This document shows, one piece after another, positions 55,622 through 64,000 of a DNA stretch of 64,000 bases; position 1 is the stretch's first letter, and each line of letters begins with the position of its first letter. The position numbers and the translations under genes were made by a program. The notes below the pieces were generated by a model that was not told the origin of the DNA, searched no databases, and saw only the letters and a program-made list of their open reading frames with translations. The stretch is from Enterococcus sp. BWB1-3 (GTDB lineage: Bacteria > Bacillota > Bacilli > Lactobacillales > Enterococcaceae), in contig NZ_JADOEP010000007.1 of the NCBI RefSeq assembly GCF_016745275.1, positions 89,312-153,311 of the forward strand, in the 5' to 3' direction.

Positions 55622-56359
55622 TCAAATATTTAACACTTTATCAAGGAAGTCTTTTGTCCGCTCATTTTGAGGAGATTCAAAAATTTGTTTCGGTGAGCCA
55701 TCCTCCAGGAAGTTTCCGCCATCGATAAACATTACCCGGTTCGCTACTTCTTTAGCGAAGCCCATTTCATGAGTAACGATAACCATGGTCATGCCCTGTT
55801 TTGCCAGCTTTTTCATAACATTCAGCACATCTCCAACCATTTCCGGATCAAGTGCAGAAGTTGGTTCATCAAACAGCATGATATCCGGGTTCATAGCCAG
55901 TGCTCGAGCAATGGCCACACGTTGTTTTTGGCCCCCTGAAAGTGATTTCGGATAGCTGTCCTTTTTATCAGCCAATCCAACCGTATCCAAAAGTCTCATT
56001 GCTTCTTCTTTCGCTTCCGCAGGAGACAGACGTCCCAAATCTACAGGAGCCAGAGTAATGTTTTCCAGTACAGATAAATGCGGGAACAGGTTAAAGTGCT
56101 GGAAAACCATTCCAATATGCTGGCGAACTTTATTGATATCCGTATTTTTATCTGTCAGATTTGAACCGTCGATAATGATATCGCCGCTTGATGCTTCTTC
56201 AAGCTGATTCAGACAGCGCAGAAATGTACTTTTTCCAGATCCTGAGGGTCCGATGATACAAACAACATCGCCCTCGTTGATCGAAACATTGATATCATTC
56301 AATACAGTATTATCGCCGAATTTTTTCACCAAATGTTCAACAAGAATTTTTTCAGTCAT
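55622..56359 (-). CDS. glnQ: Glutamine/polar amino acid ABC transporter ATPase
   Basis: 245 residues, full length. Walker [10 protein letters not shown] (about 37-45), Q-loop [12 protein letters not shown], signature [10 protein letters not shown] and Walker [15 protein letters not shown]. It powers the GlnP protein encoded directly upstream, whose stop is adjacent to the glnQ ATG. Confidence 0.96.
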   Translation of the reverse strand: MTEKILVEHLVKKFGDNTVLNDINVSINEGDVVCIIGPSGSGKSTFLRCLNQLEEASSGDIIIDGSNLTDKNTDINKVRQHIGMVFQHFNLFPHLSVLENITLAPVDLGRLSPAEAKEEAMRLLDTVGLADKKDSYPKSLSGGQKQRVAIARALAMNPDIMLFDEPTSALDPEMVGDVLNVMKKLAKQGMTMVIVTHEMGFAKEVANRVMFIDGGNFLEDGSPKQIFESPQNERTKDFLDKVLNI

Positions 56360-58510
56360 TTATTTCACCCTCTTTTCAAGAACTTTTGCCAGTTTTGTTA
56401 ATGATGTAATTAGAATTAAATACATCACAGCAATCACAAAGTAAACCATGGTACTTTGCAGGTTGCGGGCAACAATAATTCTACCCGTCTGCAGTAATTC
56501 AATTAAGCTGATTGCAGAAAGAATCGTTGTGTCCTTCAAAGAAATAACAAATTGATTGATGAACGAAGGAATCATAATCTTGATGGCCTGCGGCAGAATG
56601 ATTTTTCGCATTGTTTTATTGTAGGACAGACCTAAACTTCTGGAAGCCTCCATTTGTCCAACTGGCACAGCGTTAATACCGCCCCGGACAATTTCTGAAA
56701 TATAGGCACTGGCATTTAAGGTCAGTGTGATAATCCCAGCAATAAATACAGGAATGTTAAAGCCTAACATACTTGGCAAGCCGAAATAAATAAAGAACGC
56801 AACAACCATTAATGGAATTCCTCTGATAATATCCACATAAATTGTTGATATTATTCGTAAAGCTCTCACAGGAGAAACACTGAACAGTCCGAAAAACACA
56901 CCCAGAATTAACGCTAAAGCAAATGAAATCAGTGTAAGCTGAACGGTCATCCATAATCCGCTTAACAGACGTTTCCAGTTATTTTTAATCATTCCGGAAA
57001 AGGTAGATTCATCAACAGTGTCTTTGGTGCTGCCGTCTTTAATATATTTTCCAACAATTGTGTCGTATTCGCCTGTTCGTTTTAATTCAGCCAAGCCTTC
57101 ATTAAACATTTCAATTAATTCAGGATTTTTGCCTTTTTTCACAGCAAAGCCGTAAGAACCGCCTTCTTCACGGGGGATGGGTGTCGACAAAGCCTGCCCC
57201 TGAGCAATTCCATAACCGATTACCGGGTAGTCATCCATCATCGCAGCAATTTCGCCAATATCCAAAGAGCTGTACAAAGCATCTGTTGTATCCAGATATT
57301 TGATTTTATATCCATATTTATCTTTATTCGCTTCAAGGAAATCAGCACTCTCTGTCCCGATTTTTGCTCCAACTGTTTGATCTTTTAAATCTTCGTAGGA
57401 AGTTATAGAATCGTTGTCTTCCTTGACAGCAATTTGAATTCCGCTGTTGAAATAAGGAGTGGAGAAATCAAAGGATTTTTCACGTTCATCAGTAATGGTC
57501 ATCCCTGCAATCATTCCGTCTGCCTGACCGGACTCCACAGCCTGAATTGCTGAACTGAATCCGATGAATGTAAATTCAATCGTGAAGCCCTGTAGTTGAG
57601 CAATTCGATTGATCAAATCAACATCGATTCCTTCGTATTCACCATCAGAATTTTGAAATTCGAAAGGCGCGAACGTTGAATCACTGGCAATTGTATACAC
57701 ATCTTTTTTAGGCTCAATTTGTTTCATTTCACCTTCAGCATCTTCAGAACCGGAAGAGATGTACTCGGCAATGATCTTATCATAGGTGCCGTCTTCTTTT
57801 AGTTTCTCAAGTCCGTCGTTGAACATTTCGATCAGTTCAGGGTTTTGCCCCTTTTTCACAGCAAAGCCGTAAGAACTGCCCGTTTCTTTCTCTCCAACCA
57901 GTTGAAGCTTTTGCCCATTTGTAATGGCGTAGCCTAACACCGGATAATCATCAAAGATCGCATCAGCTTCCCCGTTTTGAAGAGCCTGATACAAACCGGT
58001 TGCATCATCAAAATTTTTAATGGAGTAGCCATACTTGTCCTGATTTTTTTCAAGAAAAGCTGCGCTCTCCGTTCCTACTTTGGCAGCAACTGCTTTACCA
58101 TCTAAATCATCATAGTTCTCAATGGTATCATTCCCTTGTTTGACAGCCATTTGCAGGCCGCTGTTAAAATAAGAATCTGAGAAGTCAAAGGATTTTTTTC
58201 GTTCATCTGTAATACTCATTCCCGCGATCATTCCATCAATCTGTCCTGACTGTACAGCTTGAATGGCTGAGTCAAATCCAAGAGGCTTAAGATTCACTTT
58301 GAATCCCTGATCTTCTGCTATCGCATTCAGCAAGTCTATATCAATACCGATATATTCATCATTTGAATCCTGAAATTCAAATGGGGCGAATGTCAGATCT
58401 GTTCCAATATCATAAGTCTTTTCTTCTGCCCAGCTCGTATTGCCGTTCGTTAAAACGAGCAGACTTGCAATCATAGCAAATAAAGAAAATAAAAAGTGCT
58501 TCTTCTTCAT
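56360..58510 (-). CDS. glnP: Glutamine ABC transporter, tandem substrate-binding domains fused to permease
   Basis: 716 residues. A signal peptide (about 1-28) is followed by two type 3 solute-binding domains in tandem (about 32-252 and 270-495; both contain FAPFEFQ, GIDxDLxNxIA, DGMIAGMxITDER and YGFAVKKGxNPELIEMFN). The permease domain (about 515-716) has AxxSLGLSYNKTMRKIILPQA as EAA loop. This is the GlnP layout of lactococci and enterococci, where the two domains bind glutamine, glutamate or asparagine with different affinities. The exact ligands here are not known. Confidence 0.94.
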   Translation of the reverse strand: MKKKHFLFSLFAMIASLLVLTNGNTSWAEEKTYDIGTDLTFAPFEFQDSNDEYIGIDIDLLNAIAEDQGFKVNLKPLGFDSAIQAVQSGQIDGMIAGMSITDERKKSFDFSDSYFNSGLQMAVKQGNDTIENYDDLDGKAVAAKVGTESAAFLEKNQDKYGYSIKNFDDATGLYQALQNGEADAIFDDYPVLGYAITNGQKLQLVGEKETGSSYGFAVKKGQNPELIEMFNDGLEKLKEDGTYDKIIAEYISSGSEDAEGEMKQIEPKKDVYTIASDSTFAPFEFQNSDGEYEGIDVDLINRIAQLQGFTIEFTFIGFSSAIQAVESGQADGMIAGMTITDEREKSFDFSTPYFNSGIQIAVKEDNDSITSYEDLKDQTVGAKIGTESADFLEANKDKYGYKIKYLDTTDALYSSLDIGEIAAMMDDYPVIGYGIAQGQALSTPIPREEGGSYGFAVKKGKNPELIEMFNEGLAELKRTGEYDTIVGKYIKDGSTKDTVDESTFSGMIKNNWKRLLSGLWMTVQLTLISFALALILGVFFGLFSVSPVRALRIISTIYVDIIRGIPLMVVAFFIYFGLPSMLGFNIPVFIAGIITLTLNASAYISEIVRGGINAVPVGQMEASRSLGLSYNKTMRKIILPQAIKIMIPSFINQFVISLKDTTILSAISLIELLQTGRIIVARNLQSTMVYFVIAVMYLILITSLTKLAKVLEKRVK

Positions 58511-58763
58511 ACAAAATCCTCCTAAATAATTACATATTTAACAATTATATAGCAAAATCCATGAGAAAAACAATAAATTCGGTAAAGGTAAGAAAAAAAA
58601 TAAAAAAATCTAACGTTTGATGTTAGGTTTTATGACAAGGTTAACCCACCTAGTTACTAATAATTTCTCCTTCTAAAAAGCTTTTAGCTGATGGGAAACA
58701 TTTGAATACCTTCTATATATAATACATATAAGAACGGATAAAAAATTGAGATTATAGAAGTAG

Positions 58764-58789
58764 CGAAAATATGTTCGGTATGTTAAAAT
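58764..58789 (+). promoter_or_regulatory. LexA (DinR) box and promoter of uvrBA
   Basis: CGAAAATATGTTCG (58764-58777) matches the Gram-positive SOS box CGAACNNNNGTTCG in nine of ten fixed bases, with a TAAAAT -10 box at 58784-58789. DNA-damage induction of uvrB is standard in Firmicutes. The remaining gap (58511-58763) holds the glnP upstream region and a small TCTAAC/GTTAGG hairpin at 58607-58632. Confidence 0.8.
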
Positions 58790-58858
58790 GATTCAGGGAG
58801 TAAGAAATTTACTCTTTTCCTTTTCTAGTGAGAAAATTACACGAGAGGAGCACAACTT

Positions 58859-60853
58859 ATGATTGAGAGAAAAACCACCAATACATTTGAGTTAGTTTCA
58901 AAATATAAACCGGATGGGGATCAGCCACAAGCAATCGCTCAGCTGATTGAGGGTGTTGAAGGCGGAGAAAAGGCTCAGATTCTTTTGGGGGCCACCGGAA
59001 CTGGTAAAACATTCACAATTTCAAATGTCATTAAAGAGATTAACAAGCCGACATTAGTAATTGCTCATAATAAAACATTAGCTGGGCAGCTATATGGAGA
59101 GTTTAAAGAATTCTTTCCGAATAATGCAGTTGAATATTTTGTCAGTTACTATGATTATTATCAGCCGGAGGCTTATGTTCCTTCAAGTGATACATACATT
59201 GAAAAAGATGCCAGTATTAATGATGAGATTGATAAACTTCGTCACTCTGCAACCAGTGCTTTACTGGAGCGTAATGATGTGATCGTTGTTGCTTCAGTCT
59301 CTTGTATTTTTGGTTTGGGAGATCCAAAAGAATACAGTGAACAAATTGTTTCATTAAGAGCAGGTATGGAAATAGAAAGAGGGCAGCTGCTGAAAAGTCT
59401 TGTGGATATTCAATTTGAACGAAATGACATTGATTTCCAGCGGGGGCGTTTTCGTGTCAGAGGGGATGTTGTTGAGATATTCCCGGCATCAAGAGATGAC
59501 CATGCGTTGAGAGTCGAATTTTTTGGAGACGAAATAGAAAGAATCCGAGAAGTGGATGCATTGACCGGGGAAATTTTAGGAGAAACCGAGCATGCGGTTA
59601 TTTTCCCTGCAACTCACTTTGTTACAAATGAAGACCATATGGAACATGCAATCAGTCAGATACAAGAAGAATTGGATGCTCGTCTGAAGGTTCTGCGGTC
59701 TGAAAATAAGCTGCTGGAAGCACAGCGTCTGGAGCAGCGAACCAATTATGATATCGAAATGATGCGTGAAATGGGATATACCTCTGGGATTGAAAATTAT
59801 TCCAGACATATGGATGGCAGATCAGAAGGAGAGCCTCCGTATACTCTGATAGATTTCTTTCCGGATGATTTTCTGCTGGTCATTGATGAATCGCATGTAA
59901 CGATGCCTCAGGTACGAGGTATGTATAATGGCGACAGGGCAAGAAAGCAAATGCTCGTTGACTATGGATTCCGTCTGCCAAGTGCACTGGACAATCGGCC
60001 TTTACGTCTTGAAGAATTTGAGCAGCATGTCCATCAGGTTGTTTATGTATCTGCAACACCGGGACCTTATGAGTATGAACAAACAGATACTGTGATTCAG
60101 CAGATTATTCGTCCGACAGGGCTGCTTGATCCGGTGATTGAAGTTCGTCCGATTATGGGACAGATTGATGACCTTGTTGGTGAAATTAATGAGCGTATTG
60201 AAAAAAATCAACGGGTCTTTATTACGACATTAACCAAAAAAATGTCGGAAGACCTAACAGATTACTTCAAAGAACTTGGAATGAAGGTAAAGTATCTTCA
60301 CAGTGACATTAAAACGATGGAACGAACCGAGATTATCCGTGATCTGAGGTTGGGAGAATTCGACGTCTTGATAGGAATTAATCTGTTGAGAGAAGGTCTG
60401 GATGTACCTGAGGTTTCATTAATTGCTATTTTGGATGCTGATAAAGAAGGATTCCTGCGAAGCGAGCGGTCGCTTGTCCAGACTATTGGACGGGCAGCGA
60501 GAAATGCGGATGGAAAAGTTATCATGTATGCGGATAAAATTACTGATTCCATGCAAAAAGCGATGGATGAAACGGCACGGCGGCGTTCTATTCAAGAACA
60601 ATATAATGAAGAACATGGTATTGTTCCGAAAACAATCATTAAAGAAATCCGTGATCTGATCTCCATTTCCAAGGTTGCAGAAGAGGATGAAACTTATACA
60701 ATCAGCAAGTCTTATGATAAGATGACGAAACAGGAAAAAGATGATTTGCTGATGCGACTGGAAAAAGAAATGAGAGATGCGGCCAAAGCGCTTGATTTTG
60801 AAGCTGCAGCTACATTAAGAGATACAATACTGGAATTGAAGGCTTCAAACTAG
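58859..60853 (+). CDS. uvrB: Excinuclease ABC subunit B
   Basis: 664 residues, full length. Walker A GATGTGKT (about 42-49), the damage-probing beta-hairpin [12 protein letters not shown] (about 97), helicase motif DESH, motif [11 protein letters not shown] and the C-terminal UVR domain ([23 protein letters not shown], abbreviated here) that contacts UvrC. It verifies lesions in nucleotide excision repair. SD GAGAGGAG. uvrA follows after 10 bp. Confidence 0.98.
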   Translation: MIERKTTNTFELVSKYKPDGDQPQAIAQLIEGVEGGEKAQILLGATGTGKTFTISNVIKEINKPTLVIAHNKTLAGQLYGEFKEFFPNNAVEYFVSYYDYYQPEAYVPSSDTYIEKDASINDEIDKLRHSATSALLERNDVIVVASVSCIFGLGDPKEYSEQIVSLRAGMEIERGQLLKSLVDIQFERNDIDFQRGRFRVRGDVVEIFPASRDDHALRVEFFGDEIERIREVDALTGEILGETEHAVIFPATHFVTNEDHMEHAISQIQEELDARLKVLRSENKLLEAQRLEQRTNYDIEMMREMGYTSGIENYSRHMDGRSEGEPPYTLIDFFPDDFLLVIDESHVTMPQVRGMYNGDRARKQMLVDYGFRLPSALDNRPLRLEEFEQHVHQVVYVSATPGPYEYEQTDTVIQQIIRPTGLLDPVIEVRPIMGQIDDLVGEINERIEKNQRVFITTLTKKMSEDLTDYFKELGMKVKYLHSDIKTMERTEIIRDLRLGEFDVLIGINLLREGLDVPEVSLIAILDADKEGFLRSERSLVQTIGRAARNADGKVIMYADKITDSMQKAMDETARRRSIQEQYNEEHGIVPKTIIKEIRDLISISKVAEEDETYTISKSYDKMTKQEKDDLLMRLEKEMRDAAKALDFEAAATLRDTILELKASN

Positions 60854-60863
60854 GAGGTAAAAG

Positions 60864-63680
60864 ATGCAAAACGATAAAATTGTCATTCACGGAGCAAGAG
60901 CTCATAACTTAAAAAATATAGATGTAACAATCCCTAGAGATAAGCTGGTTGTAGTGACTGGTTTATCGGGGTCTGGAAAAAGCTCATTGGCTTTTGATAC
61001 TTTATATGCCGAAGGACAGCGCCGATATGTTGAAAGTCTTTCAGCTTATGCCCGCCAGTTTTTAGGTCAAATGGATAAGCCTGATGTTGACAGCATTGAT
61101 GGATTAAGTCCGGCCATTTCGATTGACCAGAAAACAACAAGTAAAAATCCGCGTTCAACAGTAGGAACAGTTACGGAAATTAATGACTATCTGCGTCTTT
61201 TGTTTGCTAGAATCGGTCATCCGATTTGCCCAAATGATCATATAGAAATTACCAGTCAGTCTGTGGAACAAATGGTGGATCGTGTCCTGGAACTGCCGGA
61301 ACGAAGCAAAGTTCAGATTTTGGCACCGGTAATTGTAAAGAAAAAGGGTCAGCACAAAAAAGTATTTGAATCAATCCAAAAAGACGGTTATGTGAGAGCT
61401 CGCGTGGATGGAGAAGTTTATGATCTGAGTGAAGTGCCTGAACTTGAAAAAAACAAGAAGCATGATATTGCTATTGTTGTCGATAGGATTATTGTAAAAG
61501 AGGGTATTCGCTCCCGTCTCTTTGACTCACTTGAGGCAGCCCTCCGGCTTGCAGACGGCTATGCTTTAGTAGACGTAAACAGCAAGGAAGAATTGCTGTT
61601 CAGTGAACATTATGCATGCCCTTACTGTGGTTTTACTGTAGGAGAATTGGAGCCGCGTCTGTTCTCATTTAATGCACCATTTGGAGCTTGCCCGGATTGT
61701 GATGGGCTTGGAATGAAGTTGGAAGTAGATAAGGACTTAGTTATCCCCGATCCAGAAAAAACACTGAAAGAAGGAGCAGTTGCTCCATGGAATCCGATCA
61801 GTTCTCAATATTATCCTCAAATGCTGGAACAAGCAGCGCTCAGTTTTGGTATTGATGTGGATACTCCGTTCAGTGAATTGCCAGAAGAGCATCAGGATAT
61901 TATTTTAAATGGTTCAAACGGAGAAGTATTCCATTTTCACTATGAAAATGATTTTGGCGGTGTTCGAGACGTAGACGTCCCTTTTGAAGGGGTACTAAAG
62001 AATATTAAACGCCGTTATCATGAAACCAATAGTGAGTTCACTCGGGAACAAATGCGTACTTACATGACCGAATTGCCTTGCGAAACATGTAAAGGATATC
62101 GTTTGAATCAGCAGGCACTGGCAGTGAAAATCAACGGGACCAGCATCGGTGAAGTCAGCGAGCTGACGATCAAAAAAGGGTTGCCGTTCTTTGGTAAGCT
62201 GTCATTGTCTGAGCAGGAAGAGATGATCGCAAAACCTATCTTAAAGGAAGTCAGAGATCGTCTGACATTTCTGGAGAATGTCGGTCTGGATTATCTGACA
62301 TTGAGCAGGGCTTCCGGTACGTTGTCCGGAGGGGAAGCCCAGCGGATCAGACTTGCAACGCAGATTGGCTCAAACCTTTCAGGCGTACTCTATATTCTTG
62401 ATGAGCCGTCAATTGGACTTCATCAGCGGGATAATGATCGTCTGATTGCTTCATTAAAGAAGATGCGTGATCTTGGAAATACTCTGATTGTGGTGGAACA
62501 TGATGAAGATACAATGAGGGAAGCAGATTATCTAATCGATGTTGGGCCTGGAGCTGGAGATCAGGGGGGACAGATTGTAGCTGCCGGCACTCCAAAAGAG
62601 GTTGCCAAAAATAAAAAATCATTGACTGGACAGTATTTATCAGGAAAGAAAAAAATCTCTGTTCCGGAAAAACGCAGAAAAGGAAACGGCAAATCAATTA
62701 AAGTGACTGGTGCTGCAGAAAATAATTTAAAAAATATTAACGTGGAATTTCCTTTGGGTGAATTCGTTGCTGTAACTGGTGTCTCAGGTTCCGGTAAAAG
62801 TACATTGGTAAATCAAATTTTGAAAAAAGCTTTGGCACAAAAAATTAATCGAAATTCAAATAAACCAGGTAAACATAAAAATGTCACAGGATATAAGCAT
62901 ATCGAAAAGGTTATTGATATTGATCAGAGTCCGATCGGCAGAACTCCGAGAAGTAACCCGGCAACATATACCAGTGTATTCGATAACATTCGTGATCTGT
63001 TTGCAAAGACAAATGAAGCAAAAGTCCGTGGATATAAAAAGGGCAGATTCAGTTTCAATGTTAAAGGCGGAAGGTGTGAAGCTTGCCGGGGAGACGGTAT
63101 TATAAAAATCGAAATGCATTTCCTGCCGGATGTTTATGTTCCATGTGAAGTCTGCCATGGAAAACGTTATAACTCTGAAACTCTCGATGTTCATTATAAA
63201 GGAAAAAATATTTCAGATATACTTGAAATGACTGTGGAAGATTCGGTTGAGTTCTTCCAACACATTCCGAAAATTCATCGAAAGCTTCAGACGATATTAG
63301 ATGTTGGTTTAGGCTATGTAACATTGGGACAACCTGCAACCACACTTTCCGGGGGAGAAGCACAGCGGATGAAACTGGCCAGTGAGCTTCATAAAATATC
63401 CAACGGAAAGAATTTCTATATTTTAGATGAACCAACTACGGGACTCCATACAGATGATATTTCTCGCTTGCTGAATGTTTTGAATCGTCTTGTTGATACA
63501 GGAAACACAGTGTTGGTTATTGAACATAATCTGGATATGATTAAGTCAGCAGACCACGTAATCGACCTAGGACCTGAGGGTGGAGAAGGCGGAGGTACCA
63601 TTGTAGGAATAGGGACTCCAGAAGATATTGCTGAAATAAAAGAGAGCTATACAGGGCAATATCTGAAGAGCGTTCTTTAG
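60864..63680 (+). CDS. uvrA: Excinuclease ABC subunit A
   Basis: 938 residues, full length. It has two ABC modules with Walker [16 protein letters not shown] and [15 protein letters not shown], signatures [12 protein letters not shown] and [12 protein letters not shown], and zinc modules CPYCG...CPDC and CEACRGDG...CEVCHGKRY. It scans DNA for damage and loads UvrB. Translated from the same transcript as uvrB. No clear terminator lies within 100 bp after the stop. Confidence 0.98.
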   Translation: MQNDKIVIHGARAHNLKNIDVTIPRDKLVVVTGLSGSGKSSLAFDTLYAEGQRRYVESLSAYARQFLGQMDKPDVDSIDGLSPAISIDQKTTSKNPRSTVGTVTEINDYLRLLFARIGHPICPNDHIEITSQSVEQMVDRVLELPERSKVQILAPVIVKKKGQHKKVFESIQKDGYVRARVDGEVYDLSEVPELEKNKKHDIAIVVDRIIVKEGIRSRLFDSLEAALRLADGYALVDVNSKEELLFSEHYACPYCGFTVGELEPRLFSFNAPFGACPDCDGLGMKLEVDKDLVIPDPEKTLKEGAVAPWNPISSQYYPQMLEQAALSFGIDVDTPFSELPEEHQDIILNGSNGEVFHFHYENDFGGVRDVDVPFEGVLKNIKRRYHETNSEFTREQMRTYMTELPCETCKGYRLNQQALAVKINGTSIGEVSELTIKKGLPFFGKLSLSEQEEMIAKPILKEVRDRLTFLENVGLDYLTLSRASGTLSGGEAQRIRLATQIGSNLSGVLYILDEPSIGLHQRDNDRLIASLKKMRDLGNTLIVVEHDEDTMREADYLIDVGPGAGDQGGQIVAAGTPKEVAKNKKSLTGQYLSGKKKISVPEKRRKGNGKSIKVTGAAENNLKNINVEFPLGEFVAVTGVSGSGKSTLVNQILKKALAQKINRNSNKPGKHKNVTGYKHIEKVIDIDQSPIGRTPRSNPATYTSVFDNIRDLFAKTNEAKVRGYKKGRFSFNVKGGRCEACRGDGIIKIEMHFLPDVYVPCEVCHGKRYNSETLDVHYKGKNISDILEMTVEDSVEFFQHIPKIHRKLQTILDVGLGYVTLGQPATTLSGGEAQRMKLASELHKISNGKNFYILDEPTTGLHTDDISRLLNVLNRLVDTGNTVLVIEHNLDMIKSADHVIDLGPEGGEGGGTIVGIGTPEDIAEIKESYTGQYLKSVL

Positions 63681-63916
63681 AATTGGTATACTCCATTTTC
63701 AGTTTGTTTATATTTATTTTAGTCAAACAAATAATTATTAAGGATTCTTTTAGTTTCCTTGATTTAAATCTTTATTTAAGGTAAAATTTGTTTAATGAAG
63801 ATAAGTTATGGGTGTGAATTGGTCTATAACTTTCTCTCTATAAATAATCCGTTCAAAAAAGAAAAAGGAACATCTCTGGCTCTTTGTCAAATCGGACTGA
63901 TAGTATCACCAATGAA

Positions 63917-63960
63917 CATCGGAAGAAGGAATCGAACTCCTTCTCCGGTGTTTTTTATTT
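63917..63960 (+). terminator. Hairpin with T-tract downstream of uvrA
   Basis: AACATCGGAAGAAGGA pairs with TCCTTCTCCGGTGTT (one bulge, one G-U), followed by TTTTTT. The preceding 63681-63916 is AT-rich and holds no gene I can support. Confidence 0.7.
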
Positions 63961-64000
63961 GTATTGAATAAGGCCGTTGAGTAAGAAAATTCGGGTACGC

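Noticed and set aside
1..64000. A cas operon, toxin-antitoxin pair or prophage inside the window.
   Set aside because: All large frames have other assignments; no Cas, integrase or phage structural gene was recognised on either strand.

Overview
The window reads as chromosomal DNA of a low-GC Gram-positive bacterium, most likely of the order Lactobacillales. Support: an unlinked gatCAB for Gln-tRNA/Asn-tRNA synthesis, a DUF1149 protein (a family I associate with lactic acid bacteria), two-chain LacL/LacM beta-galactosidase, a GlnP with tandem substrate-binding domains, a T-box leader, an Rgg-type regulator and strong AGGAGG ribosome sites. Unusually for such an organism it also carries a soluble three-subunit [FeFe] hydrogenase, NfnAB and pyruvate:ferredoxin oxidoreductase. 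I do not name a genus.

Layout. 1-4.1 kb: end of gatC, gatA, gatB, dgkB. 4.1-5.2 kb: CRISPR array 1, without cas genes. 5.3-6.7 kb: RlmCD-type methyltransferase. 7.0-18.5 kb: redox block (hydCBA, a divergent small membrane protein with a perfect Rex-type operator, flavodoxin, nfnAB, nifJ). 18.6-19.3 kb: CRISPR array 2 with the same leader as array 1. 19.3-22.9 kb: lipoprotein, decayed genes (one a NADAR N-glycosidase), HAD phosphatase, EEP-family exported protein. 23.1-25.6 kb: CstR-type persulfide-response operon. 25.6-26.05 kb: a third, decayed CRISPR array with the same leader. 26.5-27.7 kb: a previously unlisted 21-codon hydrophobic peptide gene divergent from an Rgg-like regulator, a probable peptide-pheromone pair. 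27.9-30.5 kb: dead IS30-family element and pseudogenes. 30.5-33.3 kb: MerR regulator, ACT protein, UPF0210 protein, DUF1149. 33.4-47.5 kb: galactoside utilisation (LacI regulator, GH36 alpha-galactosidase, LacL/LacM, YesM/YesN two-component system, CUT1 sugar ABC transporter without its own ATPase). 47.8-54.9 kb: cystine symporter, VOC protein, TrhO, a Met T-box with metY-metA, glycerol dehydrogenase. 54.9-55.2 kb: 39-bp tandem repeat. 55.6-58.5 kb: glutamine ABC transporter glnPQ (minus strand). 58.8-63.7 kb: LexA-box-controlled uvrB-uvrA.

How the genes work together. NifJ oxidises pyruvate and reduces ferredoxin or flavodoxin; HydABC can dispose of reduced ferredoxin plus NADH as hydrogen, and NfnAB can convert the same pair into NADPH, so the block is a complete fermentative electron-balancing module, probably sensed by Rex. 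The galactoside block imports alpha- and beta-galactosides and hydrolyses them inside the cell. MetA (Glu111, acetyl-CoA type) makes O-acetylhomoserine and MetY sulfhydrylates it, under Met-tRNA control; the cystine importer and the CstR/rhodanese/CoA-persulfide reductase operon are further sulfur functions. The three CRISPR arrays have no cas genes in the window, and each has its own recognisable promoter in a shared leader, so they are either served from elsewhere or are stand-alone RNAs resembling Listeria rliB.
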